From Rhizobium phaseoli (GTDB lineage: Bacteria; Pseudomonadota; Alphaproteobacteria; Rhizobiales; Rhizobiaceae), in assembly GCF_010668805.1 (NCBI RefSeq), contig NZ_WUFT01000031.1:1-45479 (forward strand): a stretch of 45,479 nucleotides of DNA, given 5' to 3'. Positions 36,178 to 45,030 of this stretch are shown here, piece after piece; positions within the stretch are counted from its first letter, which is position 1, and each line of letters starts with the position of its first letter. The position numbers and the translations under genes were made by a program. The notes under the pieces are model-generated. The model was not told the DNA's origin. It did not search any database and saw nothing but the letters and a program-made list of their open reading frames with translations.

Positions 36178-37194
36178 CTAGATCTCCTGCCATCTGATGC
36201 AGCGGCTGGCGTGCTGCGGATTGACCTGTTCGAGCGCGGGGATCGCGGTGTGACAGGCATCGATCGCGAATTTGCAGCGCGGGGAAAAGGCGCAGCCACT
36301 TGGCATGTTCATCAGGCTCGGGACCATGCCGGGAATGGCAGAGAGTTTTTCACCCGCTTGTTTCATCCGCGATGCGTCGCCGAGGCGCGGCATGGAGGCA
36401 AGAAGACCCATCGTGTAGGGATGCTTCGGATTGCGAAAAACCTCGCCGACCGGCCCTTCTTCGACAATCCTTCCGGCATACATCACCGCGACGCGATGGG
36501 CGATTTCGGCGACCACGCCGAGATTGTGGGTGACGAACAGCATGGCCATGCCGCGTTCGCGCTGCAGCTTGAGCAGCAGATCGAGGATCTGCGCCTGGAT
36601 CGTCACGTCGAGCGCCGTGGTCGGCTCATCGGCGATCAGCAGCGCTGGATCGCAGGCGAGCGCCATGGCGATCGTGGCGCGCTGCCGCATGCCGCCCGAC
36701 AGTTCGTGCGGGTATTGGCCGGCGCGGCGCCGGGCGTCCGGTATGCCGACGCTTTCAAGCAGCGTGACGGCTGCGTCCATCGCCACCTTCCGGTTTGCAC
36801 CGCGATGGATGCGGATCGGCTCGGCGATCTGGTCGCCGATCGTGAAAACGGGATTGAGGCTCGACATCGGCTCCTGGAACACCATGCCGATGTCGTCGCC
36901 CCGGATCCTGCGCATGCTCTCTTCATCAAGGGAAACAAGATCCCGGACCGCGCCGCTTCTCGTCGTCAGGCGGATGCTGCCGGCAGCGATCACACCGATG
37001 TTGCGGGTGAGCAGCCGCATGACCGACAGGCTGGTGACCGACTTGCCGGAGCCGGATTCGCCGACGAGCGCCAGCGTCTCGCCGGCGGCAACCGTCAGGT
37101 CGATATCGTCGACCGCCGTGATCTCGCCGCCGCGGATGCGGAAGATCGTTCGCAATCCCCTGATGTCGAGTATCGGTTCGGCCGCCTGTTCCAT
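36178..37194 (-). CDS. ABC transporter ATP-binding protein, DppD/OppD class
   Basis: 338 aa. Walker A GESGSGKSV, Q-loop VFQEPMSSLNPVF, signature LSGGMRQRATIAMAL, Walker B LLIADEPTTALD and H-loop FVTHNLGV. The C-terminal oligo_HPY extension carries CAFSPRCKFAIDAC. It forms the ATPase heterodimer with the following gene. Nine bp separate it from the upstream DHDPS-family gene. Substrates of this importer class range from peptides to opines, glutathione, nickel and oligosaccharides. Confidence 0.93.
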   Translation of the reverse strand: MEQAAEPILDIRGLRTIFRIRGGEITAVDDIDLTVAAGETLALVGESGSGKSVTSLSVMRLLTRNIGVIAAGSIRLTTRSGAVRDLVSLDEESMRRIRGDDIGMVFQEPMSSLNPVFTIGDQIAEPIRIHRGANRKVAMDAAVTLLESVGIPDARRRAGQYPHELSGGMRQRATIAMALACDPALLIADEPTTALDVTIQAQILDLLLKLQRERGMAMLFVTHNLGVVAEIAHRVAVMYAGRIVEEGPVGEVFRNPKHPYTMGLLASMPRLGDASRMKQAGEKLSAIPGMVPSLMNMPSGCAFSPRCKFAIDACHTAIPALEQVNPQHASRCIRWQEI

Positions 37195-37202
37195 CGGCTC
37201 GC

Positions 37203-38120
37203 TCAGTTCAGCAGGCCGGTTGCGCGCAGGATCTCGTCGATCCGTGCCGTTTCCGCATCATTCAGCGAGGCGCGCGGCCGCGGCATGACGGCAGTGTCGA
37301 TAATGCCGAGACGCTGCATGGCTGTCTTGAACGCGCCGATGCCTGATGCGCCGCCGCTGACCCGGCTCTGGGCGACCCAAACGATTTCGAAGAGGCGGCA
37401 GAGGCGCTCCTGCTCTTTCTTCGCTGCGGCCCAGTCACCGCGCTGGGCGGCATCCCAGAGCCTGACATAACCGTGCGGATCGACATTGGCGATGCCGGGA
37501 ACAACGCCGTGAGCGCCCATCAGCAGGGCATTGTCGACGACGATCTCGGAGCCGGTCATCAGGAAGACGTCCTTGTGTTCGGCAAGGTCGAGAAGCGCAT
37601 AACGGAAGTTGCCGTCGTCGCCGCTGGAATCCTTGAGGCCGATAATGCTGCCTTCCTTGGCAAGCGTGACCACGGTCTGGCGCTGCAGCTTGACGTGAAC
37701 GCAGACAGGGATGTCGTAGGCGACCAGCGGTACGTCCACTGCGTCTCTGACATAACGGAAATGATCGAGGATCTCGGACTGGCTGGTGACGGTGTAAAAG
37801 GGTGCCGTGACCACCACGGCGTCGGCGCCGGCGGCCTTTGCGACCTTCGAATGGGCGATGACCCGATCCGTGGTCGGATCGATGACGCCGACGATCAACG
37901 GCACACGGCCGTTCACCACCTTGGCGGAATGCTCGATGATTTCGCGGCGGGTTTTTTCGTCATGGAAGATCACTTCGCTCGTCGAGCCGAGCACGAATAC
38001 GCCGTGGCAGCCGGCATCGATCAGATGATCGAGCACGCGGGTATAGGAGGGGTAGTCGACGGTGAGATCCGGATTGAGCGGTGTTACGACGGGGGGGACG
38101 ACACCCTTGAATTTGGTCAT
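37203..38120 (-). CDS. DHDPS/NAL-family lyase or aldolase, copy 1
   Basis: 305 aa (alpha/beta)8 barrel. K163 in GLKDSSGD is the Schiff-base lysine; Tyr135 is in AYDIPVCVH, so the YNxPSRTG motif of real DapA is replaced, and the carboxylate-binding Arg is missing. GSTSEVIFHDEKTR is the usual GTTGE-type loop. It is more divergent from copy 2 than expected for a recent duplication, so the two likely do different steps. It lies between the permease and ATPase genes, which is good evidence that substrate breakdown is linked to uptake. Confidence 0.82.
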   Translation of the reverse strand: MTKFKGVVPPVVTPLNPDLTVDYPSYTRVLDHLIDAGCHGVFVLGSTSEVIFHDEKTRREIIEHSAKVVNGRVPLIVGVIDPTTDRVIAHSKVAKAAGADAVVVTAPFYTVTSQSEILDHFRYVRDAVDVPLVAYDIPVCVHVKLQRQTVVTLAKEGSIIGLKDSSGDDGNFRYALLDLAEHKDVFLMTGSEIVVDNALLMGAHGVVPGIANVDPHGYVRLWDAAQRGDWAAAKKEQERLCRLFEIVWVAQSRVSGGASGIGAFKTAMQRLGIIDTAVMPRPRASLNDAETARIDEILRATGLLN

Positions 38121-38135
38121 TTTCGCTTCTTTCGA

Positions 38136-39014
38136 TCAGTTCAGTTCGGCACGCGGGTCGAAGGCATCCCTGAGGCCATCGCCGATGAAATTGATAGCAA
38201 GCACGGCAAGGATCAGCGCGCCGCCGGGGAAGAGCCATTGCCACGGATATTGTTCGAGCACGGCGGTTGAGCGGGCCGCGTTTAGCATGTTGCCCCAGCT
38301 TGCCGCCGGCGGCGCGATGCCGAGACCGAGGAAAGACAGACCCGCCTCGAGCAGGATGGCATTGGCGATCTGCAGCGTCGCGTAGACCACGAGAATATCG
38401 ATCGAGTTCGGCAGGCCATGGCGGAAGAGCAGATGCCCGATGCCGGCGCCCATGCCGCGGGCAGCCATGACGAAGTCGCGCTCACGCAATTCCAGCAGCC
38501 GGGAGCGGATCATGCGGGCAAGCAGCGGCCAGGAGAGCAGCGAGATGACCAGCACGGTCGGCCAGATGCCGGTGCCAGCGATCGAGGCGAGCACAAGCAG
38601 GAAGATGACGGGCGGCAGGGTCATCACCAGATCGACGAAGCGCATCGAGACCGCGTCCGTCCAACGTCCCGCAAGTGCCGAGATCGCCCCGAGGAGAAAG
38701 CCGATGACCGCCGAAAGCGCAGTCGATGCGACGGCGACTAGCAGCGAAATCCGGCCGCCTTCGAACACGCGCGCGAAGACATCGCGGCCGACGCCGTCGG
38801 TTCCGAACCAGTGGGTTGCCGTCGGGCCGCTATTCATCGCCAGAAGATCGATGTCGTTCGGCTGGAAAGCCCACCAAAAAGGATAGGAGAGGATCAGCAG
38901 CAACATCGGAACGGCGATGCAGACGCCGGCAACGGCTGCGCGGTTGAGCAGGAAACGGCTGAAGGCGCGGGCCAGCGGCCCCGGGCTGCGGGTTTGGGGT
39001 GAGCGTGCCAGCAT
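38136..39014 (-). CDS. ABC transporter permease, DppC/OppC class
   Basis: 292 aa with an N-terminal OppC-type segment (first membrane helix ~28-50), about six membrane segments in all, and the EAA-loop ELRERDFVMAARGMGAGIGHLLFRH. LEAGLSFLGLGIAPPAASWGNML is the usual DppC C-terminal motif. It is 2 bp after the DppB-type permease stop. Confidence 0.92.
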   Translation of the reverse strand: MLARSPQTRSPGPLARAFSRFLLNRAAVAGVCIAVPMLLLILSYPFWWAFQPNDIDLLAMNSGPTATHWFGTDGVGRDVFARVFEGGRISLLVAVASTALSAVIGFLLGAISALAGRWTDAVSMRFVDLVMTLPPVIFLLVLASIAGTGIWPTVLVISLLSWPLLARMIRSRLLELRERDFVMAARGMGAGIGHLLFRHGLPNSIDILVVYATLQIANAILLEAGLSFLGLGIAPPAASWGNMLNAARSTAVLEQYPWQWLFPGGALILAVLAINFIGDGLRDAFDPRAELN

Positions 39015-39016
39015 GG

Positions 39017-39976
39017 TCAGCCCACCTTGATGCGCGGGTCGACGACCGCATAGGTGATGTCGGTCAGAAGATTGACGACGATAACGCAGGTGCCGATGAC
39101 GAGCGTCGCGCCCATGATGACGGGGTAGTCGCGGGTCTGCACGGCATCGACGAGCAAGAGACCCATGCCCGGCCAGTTGAAGACGCTCTCGATGAAGATG
39201 GCGCCGCCGATGGCAAGCCCGATGGTGGAGCCGATCAGGGTGACGATCGGAAGAAGCGCATTGCGCAACGCATGTTTGCTGATGACCCAGAACTCGATGA
39301 CGCCCTTGGCACGGGCCGTGCGGACGTAATCCTGGTTCAGCACTTCAAGCAGCGAAGCGCGCATGTAGCGCATGATCAATGCGGCTTGAGCGACCGATAG
39401 AAGGGCGGACGGCAGGATCAGATGATGAAGGAGATCGCCCAGCGAGAATTCTTCGCCGGGGGTCAGCATGCCGCCCGATGGCATCCAGTGCAGGCGAACG
39501 GAGAAGATATAGAGGCCGATCAGCGCGCTGAGGAATGCCGGGCTCGAAATGCCGGCAAGGGCAACCACCGACAAGGAGAGGTCGGCAAGCGAATTGCGGC
39601 GAACGGCGCCGATCACCCCGCAGGCGATGCCGATGACGATGGCGAAGGCAAGTGCCGTGCCCATCAACAGCACCGTCGGCCCAATCCGCGACAGCACCAG
39701 GCTGAGAACCGGCTGGTCGAGACGCTTGATCGAATAGCCAAGATTGCCCGTCAACGCCTGCTGCAGCCAGCCCATATACTGGACGGGCAGCGGCTGATCG
39801 AGCCCGAGGTTTCTGCGCAGATCGGCAAGATCTGCCGGCGACATCGGCAGGTTCGGATCGATATAGGCATCGATCGGATCGCCGGGTGTCAGGCGCAGCA
39901 GCAGGAAGATCAGCATGCTCAGGGCAACGAGCATGCCTACCCCTATGATCAGGCGTCTGAGACTGTATCGGAGCAT
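39017..39976 (-). CDS. ABC transporter permease, DppB/OppB class
   Basis: 319 aa from ATG 39976 (MLRYSLRRLIIGVGML); a TTG two codons upstream is possible but less likely. The OppB_TMP opening LLRLTPGDPIDAYIDP and EAA-loop EVLNQDYVRTARAKGVIEF are typical, with about six membrane segments. With the DppC-type partner it forms the channel. Between it and the binding protein gene lie 69 bp. Confidence 0.92.
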   Translation of the reverse strand: MLRYSLRRLIIGVGMLVALSMLIFLLLRLTPGDPIDAYIDPNLPMSPADLADLRRNLGLDQPLPVQYMGWLQQALTGNLGYSIKRLDQPVLSLVLSRIGPTVLLMGTALAFAIVIGIACGVIGAVRRNSLADLSLSVVALAGISSPAFLSALIGLYIFSVRLHWMPSGGMLTPGEEFSLGDLLHHLILPSALLSVAQAALIMRYMRASLLEVLNQDYVRTARAKGVIEFWVISKHALRNALLPIVTLIGSTIGLAIGGAIFIESVFNWPGMGLLLVDAVQTRDYPVIMGATLVIGTCVIVVNLLTDITYAVVDPRIKVG

Positions 39977-40045
39977 CGTCAATCCGTTTTGTCAGGCCGT
40001 CCTGTCAGGGTGGTCGAGGCCACCCTCAAGGCCTTGCGGAAACGC

Positions 40046-41644
40046 CTATTCGGCGAGCGACCATTTCTGCGGGGCGGCCTGGTAAGGGCCGCCACCCGGC
40101 GCCGGCGTCCAGACGAAATCCTTCGCCTTGGTCGAGACGATGCCGTAACGATTTGCCACCCAAAGCGTCGCCCAGGGCAGGTTCGTGTTCATCACCTTGC
40201 AGACATCCTGGTAGGCCGCATCCCGCTTAGCGCTGTCGGGCTCGGCAAGCGCGCTGTCGAGTGCTTTGGTGAGATCTGGCATACGAACTCTGGCGACGTT
40301 CGGTCCGGCCGGAGGGATCTGCTTCTCGTTGAGGCCGACATTGATGCTGCCGGCATCCGGCCCGTTCTGCAGTCCGGCGTAGACCATCTGGAACTGGGCA
40401 ATATCCGGCGTCGCATTGAGCACGATGCTGTTATAGGTCGGCGCATCGACAGCTCGCGGAACGACGTTGATGCCGACCTCCGCAAGCATCGCCTGGACGG
40501 CGGCAAGGACGTTGGTGGCCAGCGGCGTGGTGTAATAGGTCAAAAGCGTGATCGGCTTGCCGCCGTTGATCTCATCCCAGCCGGCGTCCTTCAGCAACTT
40601 CTTGGCCTTCTCGGGATCGTAGGCATAGGTGTCGATTCCTGGCGGTATCAGCTGTTCGGCGACATAGGCGCAGTTGGCCGGCTTGGCCGCGCCGCCATAG
40701 AGGCTTTGGATGATGGCATCGCGATTGATCGCATACATCACCGCCTGGCGGATGCGCAGATCCTTCCAGATCGGGGAATCGTGGTTGAAGCCCAGATAGT
40801 TGACGACGAAAGAGTTGCCTTCGATAACCTTGAAGTCCTTGTTGTCCTTGAAGGTCGGCACGTCGTTGGAATCGACATAGGTGAACTGGATCTCGCCGGA
40901 TCTCAGCGCCGCAATCGCCGCGGCCGGATTGGCGAAATAGCGGTTGATGACGCGTTTCAGTGCCGGTTTGCCACCGCGATAATCGGTGTTTGCGGCAAGC
41001 TCGACATATTGATCGGAGACGTATTTGGTGAATTTGAACGGGCCGGTGCCGATCGGCGCGGTGGACCACCACGTGTTCTTTGCCAACTGGTCGGCCGGTA
41101 TCGAGGCGAGCGCATGCTCGGGCAGCATCATCACCTTGGTCATCGTGTCGAGGAAACTGCTGCTGGGTGCGCTGAGCTTGATGACGACCGTGTGATCGTC
41201 CGGCGTCTCGACGGATGATATGCCCTTCAGCCGGGCAGCGAGCACCGAGCCGGTCTTCGCATCCATCGCAAGGCCTATAGTGAATTTCGCATCCTTGGCG
41301 GTGAAGGGCTTGCCGTCATGCCATTTGGCGTCCGCCAGCTTGAACGTGTAGGCCAGCTGATCCGGGCTGACTTCGTAGGAATTCGCCAGTGCGCCGACGA
41401 CCTTCTGCAGCTTCTCGTCATAGGTGATCAGCGGTTCGTAGTAGATGCTGAGCCAGGTGAAACCAGCGGTCGCGGCAAGCGGATTGAAGTTGCCCTGGAA
41501 GCCTCCGGGGCCGACATCGAAGCCGCCGGACAGCGTGGCTGCCTGAACCTCAGCTGCGGCGTCCGAAACGACAATAGCCGGAACTGCAGCCGTCGACAGC
41601 AGGGCGCCAAGCGCAATAGCGGATAATCTAGACAGTCTTTTCAT
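40046..41644 (-). CDS. Periplasmic substrate-binding protein, family 5 (DppA/OppA class)
   Basis: 532 aa from ATG 41644 (MKRLSRLSAI), with GGGAGGAAC before it; the longer frame to 41683 is unlikely. A Sec signal peptide ends near residue ~31 (SDAAA). SBP_bac_5 motifs: YEPLITYDEKLQ, YTFKLADAKWHDGKPFTAKD, GTGPFKF, and LRIRQAVMYAINRDAI. Such proteins bind peptides, opines, sugars or metal complexes; the ligand here is not visible. It overlaps the end of the GntR gene by 17 bp (41628-41644), so the regulator is translated with the operon. Confidence 0.93.
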   Translation of the reverse strand: MKRLSRLSAIALGALLSTAAVPAIVVSDAAAEVQAATLSGGFDVGPGGFQGNFNPLAATAGFTWLSIYYEPLITYDEKLQKVVGALANSYEVSPDQLAYTFKLADAKWHDGKPFTAKDAKFTIGLAMDAKTGSVLAARLKGISSVETPDDHTVVIKLSAPSSSFLDTMTKVMMLPEHALASIPADQLAKNTWWSTAPIGTGPFKFTKYVSDQYVELAANTDYRGGKPALKRVINRYFANPAAAIAALRSGEIQFTYVDSNDVPTFKDNKDFKVIEGNSFVVNYLGFNHDSPIWKDLRIRQAVMYAINRDAIIQSLYGGAAKPANCAYVAEQLIPPGIDTYAYDPEKAKKLLKDAGWDEINGGKPITLLTYYTTPLATNVLAAVQAMLAEVGINVVPRAVDAPTYNSIVLNATPDIAQFQMVYAGLQNGPDAGSINVGLNEKQIPPAGPNVARVRMPDLTKALDSALAEPDSAKRDAAYQDVCKVMNTNLPWATLWVANRYGIVSTKAKDFVWTPAPGGGPYQAAPQKWSLAE

Positions 41645-42371
41645 GTGTTCCTCCCATGTTTGAACTTGTCTTGTTGTTGGCAATCACTCGGGCAATACCC
41701 TCGTAGTGACGATCCAGGCGTCTGCGCGCCTCCTCCAGATCCTTTGCCTCGATCGCATCGACGATCGCGGCATGATCGCGCCACGTCGCCATTGGATCGG
41801 TATTTTCAAGATTGACGAAATCCGACGCCTTGTAGAAGGCGAGCCAGAAGACATCGATCAGCCGTACGAGCGTTTCATTGTCCTGGCAGCGAAACAGCAG
41901 CCGGTGGAACAGCTGGTCGTCTGCCGCAAAGGTTTCACCCCGCTCGGCATGGGTGCGCATTCGACCGACGGTGTCGCGCAGTTCGGCGATATCCTCCTCG
42001 CCGATCGCTTCGATCGTCTTGCCGATCAATCCGACCTCCAGCGTGCGCCGGATTTCGAGAACCTCCTCGATCTGGCGCAGGGCGCCGCCGAGGCCGTAAG
42101 CAAGGTTGTCGAGGAGCGGCTCGAAGGAAAATGCCTTCACGAAGATGCCGACGCCGCGCCGCGTTTCCAGCACGCCGAGCGATTCCAACGCCTTGATGCC
42201 TTCCCTCAGCGAATTGCGGCTGACGCCGAGCTGGGTGGCAAGCTCTCCTTCCGCCGGCAGCAGGGTTCCGGGCGCAAGGCCGTTGTCGTCGATATAGGCG
42301 CGCAGACTTTCCTGCACGGAGACATGCAGCAGCGGCGCGCGCGTCAGCGGCTTCATCGATTTCAGTGTCAT
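41628..42371 (-). CDS. GntR-family transcriptional regulator, FadR subfamily (FCD domain)
   Basis: 247 aa. The winged helix (~12-80) has LLPAEGELATQLGVSRNSLREGIKALESLGVLETRRGVG-type features (LPAEGELATQLGVSR). The C-terminal FCD domain (~98-230) keeps a metal set D152, H156, H200 and H222 (DDQLFH, WRDH, DRHYEG), which in relatives holds a metal that contacts carboxylate ligands. It is the first gene of the minus-strand importer operon and overlaps the binding-protein gene, so it is co-transcribed and probably represses its own promoter until the imported carboxylate or a product binds. Confidence 0.92.
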   Translation of the reverse strand: MTLKSMKPLTRAPLLHVSVQESLRAYIDDNGLAPGTLLPAEGELATQLGVSRNSLREGIKALESLGVLETRRGVGIFVKAFSFEPLLDNLAYGLGGALRQIEEVLEIRRTLEVGLIGKTIEAIGEEDIAELRDTVGRMRTHAERGETFAADDQLFHRLLFRCQDNETLVRLIDVFWLAFYKASDFVNLENTDPMATWRDHAAIVDAIEAKDLEEARRRLDRHYEGIARVIANNKTSSNMGGTHEKTV

Positions 42372-42410
42372 GCCGGGTCGCTCTTTCGCATCGCCGATAA
42401 GGATGCCTGA

Positions 42411-42439
42411 TAGATATATACTTGTAGGATATCTGTCAA
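42411..42439 (-). promoter_or_regulatory. Importer operon promoter with palindromic operator candidate
   Basis: On the minus strand a consensus TTGACA (42434-42439) is followed after 17 bp by TATCTA (42411-42416). The partially symmetric sequence TTG-N3-GATATC-N3-CAA (42422-42439) overlaps the -35 and is the best candidate for binding of the FCD-type GntR protein. The start of the GntR gene is 40 bp downstream. Confidence 0.5.
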
Positions 42440-42464
42440 ATGGTCAGGCTGGTGATGGCTCATC

Positions 42465-42479
42465 TGCAACATCGTTGCA
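42465..42479. repeat. Short palindrome in the gntR/TonB receptor gap
   Basis: TGCAAC-ATC-GTTGCA is a perfect 6-bp palindrome, and GCAACATCG is repeated at 42466-42474 and 42480-42488. It may be a regulator site or a chance repeat in this 350-bp gap. Confidence 0.3.
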
Positions 42480-42636
42480 GCAACATCGCTCGCGAAAAAC
42501 AGCGCCCCCGGCGAGCGCCCTTCCCACGTCGATATCCCGATTGTCCAGTTAAAACACAAGGCGGGGCGCCGCACTGAGCCTCGGTGATGCGTGCAACCTC
42601 TTGGGGAGTAAGCTGGCTGTGGATTTCATCGAATTA

Positions 42637-42659
42637 AAGATGACTAAAATAATCATCTT
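42637..42659 (+). promoter_or_regulatory. Iron-responsive operator (IRO box, RirA type)
   Basis: AAGATGA-N9-TCATCTT has perfect 7-bp arms and contains TGA-N9-TCA, the core described for RirA-bound sites in Rhizobium. It lies four bp upstream of a -35 and serves the siderophore receptor gene. Expected behaviour is repression in iron excess. Confidence 0.75.
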
Positions 42660-42662
42660 ATG

Positions 42663-42691
42663 TTGACAATGCCCCGTTCGCTTCCTAGGTT
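42663..42691 (+). promoter_or_regulatory. Promoter of the TonB-dependent receptor gene
   Basis: Consensus TTGACA at 42663-42668 with TAGGTT at 42686-42691, spacing exactly 17 bp. It is just after the IRO box, so the repressor would overlap the upstream edge of the polymerase site. The gene starts at 42722. Confidence 0.55.
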
Positions 42692-42721
42692 CCGCCCGCA
42701 TCCGTGAGGTAGGGACCAAGA

Positions 42722-44902
42722 ATGGCGCGTGTTTTTTTGAATGTTTCTAATGTTGTATCGAGAATTTACAGGAATAGCCTGTTTGCTACCACAGCTTTGG
42801 TCGTGATCGGCAGTGCAGCCTCGCCGGCTGCCGCCCAGAGTGCGTCCACAGGTGACACCGCGACGGCGCTGGAACCGATCGTCATTCAAGGTACAGCCTC
42901 TGATAGCAAGACCGACCGCACGTCCGTGACTGCCAAGAACAGCTCGGGCGCGACCAAGATCAGCAGGCCGCTCGTCGAGACGCCGCGTTCGATCTCCGTC
43001 ACCACCGAGAAGGAGATCGAGCAGCGCGGCGCCCAAAGTATCATCGAGGCGGTGCGTTATTCGGCCGGCGTGACGACCGGGCCGAACGGCTTCGACCCGC
43101 GCTTCGATCAGATCTTCATTCGCGGCTTCAACGTCACGACGGTCGGCGACTATCGTGACAGCTTGCGCCAGCCCTATATCAACTACGGCATGTTCCGCAC
43201 CGATCCTTATCAGTTGCAACGCGTCGAGGTGATCAAGGGACCGGTTTCCGTTCTCTACGGCTCGGGTTCGCCGGGTGGTCTCGTTAATAAAATATCGAAG
43301 CTTCCGACGGAGGAACCGATCCGCGAAGTCGGCATTACCTACGGCACCAAGGATCGGGTGCAGGGGATGTTCGATTTCGGCGGACCGATCAGCGAAGATA
43401 GCGACGATTTCCTCTATCGCATCGTCGGTCTCGCCCGCCGCGGCGACACCAATTTCGACATTGCCGACGACCGCTATTTCCTAGCGCCGTCGTTTACCTG
43501 GAAGCCTGATGAGGGCACGTCGTTCACGGTGTACGGTCTGGCGCAGTCCGACGAGACCGACTCCAATGTCGGCGCGATCACCACCGCGGGCGGCAAGATT
43601 CTTGACATCAGACAGAGCGATCCCGACTACGACTACCAGAAGGTCAAGCAGCAACAGGTCGGCTATCAGTTCGAGCACGAGTTCGACAACGGCCTGACCT
43701 TCCGGCAGAACCTGCGTTATTCTCATCTTGATCTTCGCGCTCGCTATCTCGGCGTTTCCAGCTGGACCGGGACCGTCGCACACCGCAATGCAAGTTCGAT
43801 CCGCGACGAGCTGAACGTCTTCCAGGTCGACAACCAGCTCGAGGCGAAGTTCGATACAGGCCCGCTCGCTCACACGATGCTGTTCGGGCTCGACTATACC
43901 AATCTCCAGTCAAACTGGGGCTACGGCATCGGCGCCGTCAACTCGGCATTTGATTTTGATATCGCCAATCCGACCTATGGCGTCTCGGGCGCCACACCGG
44001 CCTATAACTTCATCGTTGCCGATGCCGACATGCGGCAGGTCGGTGTTTACGCCATGGACCAGATCGAGGCCGGCAATTGGCGCTTCAATCTCGGCGGCCG
44101 CCAGACCTGGGTGAACCAGACGCGTGATACGACCTATCCGTCTTTTGGGCTGAGCCAATCGGAAGATGTCAACAAGAATGCCTTCTCCTGGCAGACCGGC
44201 GCGCTCTACCTCTTCGACAACGGCATTGCGCCATTCGTTTCCTATGCGACTTCGTTCGATCCGGTGACCAACCGGTCGACATCCGGCAAAATCCTTGAGC
44301 CGACAGAGGGAGAACAATATGAGCTCGGCGTGAAGTACCAGCCGCCCGGCACCGATATCCTGCTGTCGGCAGTCGCCTATCACATCGTCGAAAAGAACAA
44401 GCCGGTGCTGGTCAATCCGTTGACCCTTGCCTATGACTCCCTTGGTGAAGTGACGGGAAGGGGCATCGAGCTTGAAGCCCGTGCGGCAGTGGCCGATGGT
44501 CTCGATATCATTGCGGCCTACACCTACAACCACTCCGAGGTGACGGAGGGCGACAACGAGGGTAATACCCCTGCCGTCACGCCCTCACATGTCGCAAGCC
44601 TCTGGGCCAACTATACGTTCCAGGAAACCATCCCCTTCAACGGCCTGTCGGTCGGTGCGGGTGTCCGCTACGTCAGCGAAAATTGGACGGATACCGCCAA
44701 TACCTCGAAGAACCCTTCGGGCTTCTACATCGATGCATCCGCCGCCTATGATTTCGGCGCGATCGATAAGAAATATGAGGGCCTGACGGCGGCCTTCAAT
44801 ATCCGCAACATCGCCGACGAGCGCGACACCGTCTGCAACGAAGGCTTCTGCTATCTCGGTCAGGGCCGCAACATGACCGGGACGCTGAAGTATCGCTGGT
44901 AG
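42722..44902 (+). CDS. TonB-dependent siderophore receptor (FhuA-like)
   Basis: 726-aa outer-membrane barrel that imports ferric siderophores with energy from TonB-ExbBD. A long signal peptide ends at AAA before QSAS (~residue 39). LEPIVIQG (~50-57) is a possible TonB box. The plug domain (~75-180) contains RPLVETPRSISVTT, DQIFIRGFN and VEVIKGPVSVLYGSGSPGG. The barrel follows to the end, with the FhuA-type C-terminal Cys pair (CNEGFC), CYLGQGRN and a final YRW (aromatic C-terminal residue as usual). AGGGA is five bases before ATG 42722. Regulation by iron is supported by the IRO box. Ferrichrome-type hydroxamates are the best guess for ligand, but this cannot be settled by sequence. Confidence 0.94.
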   Translation: MARVFLNVSNVVSRIYRNSLFATTALVVIGSAASPAAAQSASTGDTATALEPIVIQGTASDSKTDRTSVTAKNSSGATKISRPLVETPRSISVTTEKEIEQRGAQSIIEAVRYSAGVTTGPNGFDPRFDQIFIRGFNVTTVGDYRDSLRQPYINYGMFRTDPYQLQRVEVIKGPVSVLYGSGSPGGLVNKISKLPTEEPIREVGITYGTKDRVQGMFDFGGPISEDSDDFLYRIVGLARRGDTNFDIADDRYFLAPSFTWKPDEGTSFTVYGLAQSDETDSNVGAITTAGGKILDIRQSDPDYDYQKVKQQQVGYQFEHEFDNGLTFRQNLRYSHLDLRARYLGVSSWTGTVAHRNASSIRDELNVFQVDNQLEAKFDTGPLAHTMLFGLDYTNLQSNWGYGIGAVNSAFDFDIANPTYGVSGATPAYNFIVADADMRQVGVYAMDQIEAGNWRFNLGGRQTWVNQTRDTTYPSFGLSQSEDVNKNAFSWQTGALYLFDNGIAPFVSYATSFDPVTNRSTSGKILEPTEGEQYELGVKYQPPGTDILLSAVAYHIVEKNKPVLVNPLTLAYDSLGEVTGRGIELEARAAVADGLDIIAAYTYNHSEVTEGDNEGNTPAVTPSHVASLWANYTFQETIPFNGLSVGAGVRYVSENWTDTANTSKNPSGFYIDASAAYDFGAIDKKYEGLTAAFNIRNIADERDTVCNEGFCYLGQGRNMTGTLKYRW

Positions 44903-44960
44903 GGGATGGCTGCAGACGAATAGGCGTCTCGGCGCCCGACTTCGATTGTCGATTATCCTG

Positions 44961-45008
44961 TCGCCCACCAGGCCGTCCACCTTGACGGCCTGGTGGGCGA
45001 GGCCTTTT
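44961..45008 (+). terminator. Strong intrinsic terminator after the siderophore receptor gene
   Basis: Perfect 17-bp arms, 44961-44977 and 44984-45000 (outer bases TCGCCCACCAGG / CCTGGTGGGCGA), a 6-base loop, then a short T-rich tract (CCTTTT) at ~45003-45008. Confidence 0.85.
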
Positions 45009-45030
45009 CTCCTATTGCCAAGGCAAGCTG

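Noticed and set aside
35737..37470. 577-aa open frame on the plus strand across the two ATPase genes
   Set aside because: No domain is recognisable and the opposite strand encodes two complete ABC ATPases.
34264..38120. dapA (lysine biosynthesis) for the two DHDPS-family genes
   Set aside because: The DapA-specific SRTG Arg motif is replaced in both, and the operon context is uptake and catabolism.
39422..41218. 598-aa open frame on the plus strand across permease and binding-protein genes
   Set aside because: Composition is typical of an antisense shadow; the minus-strand genes have full family motifs.
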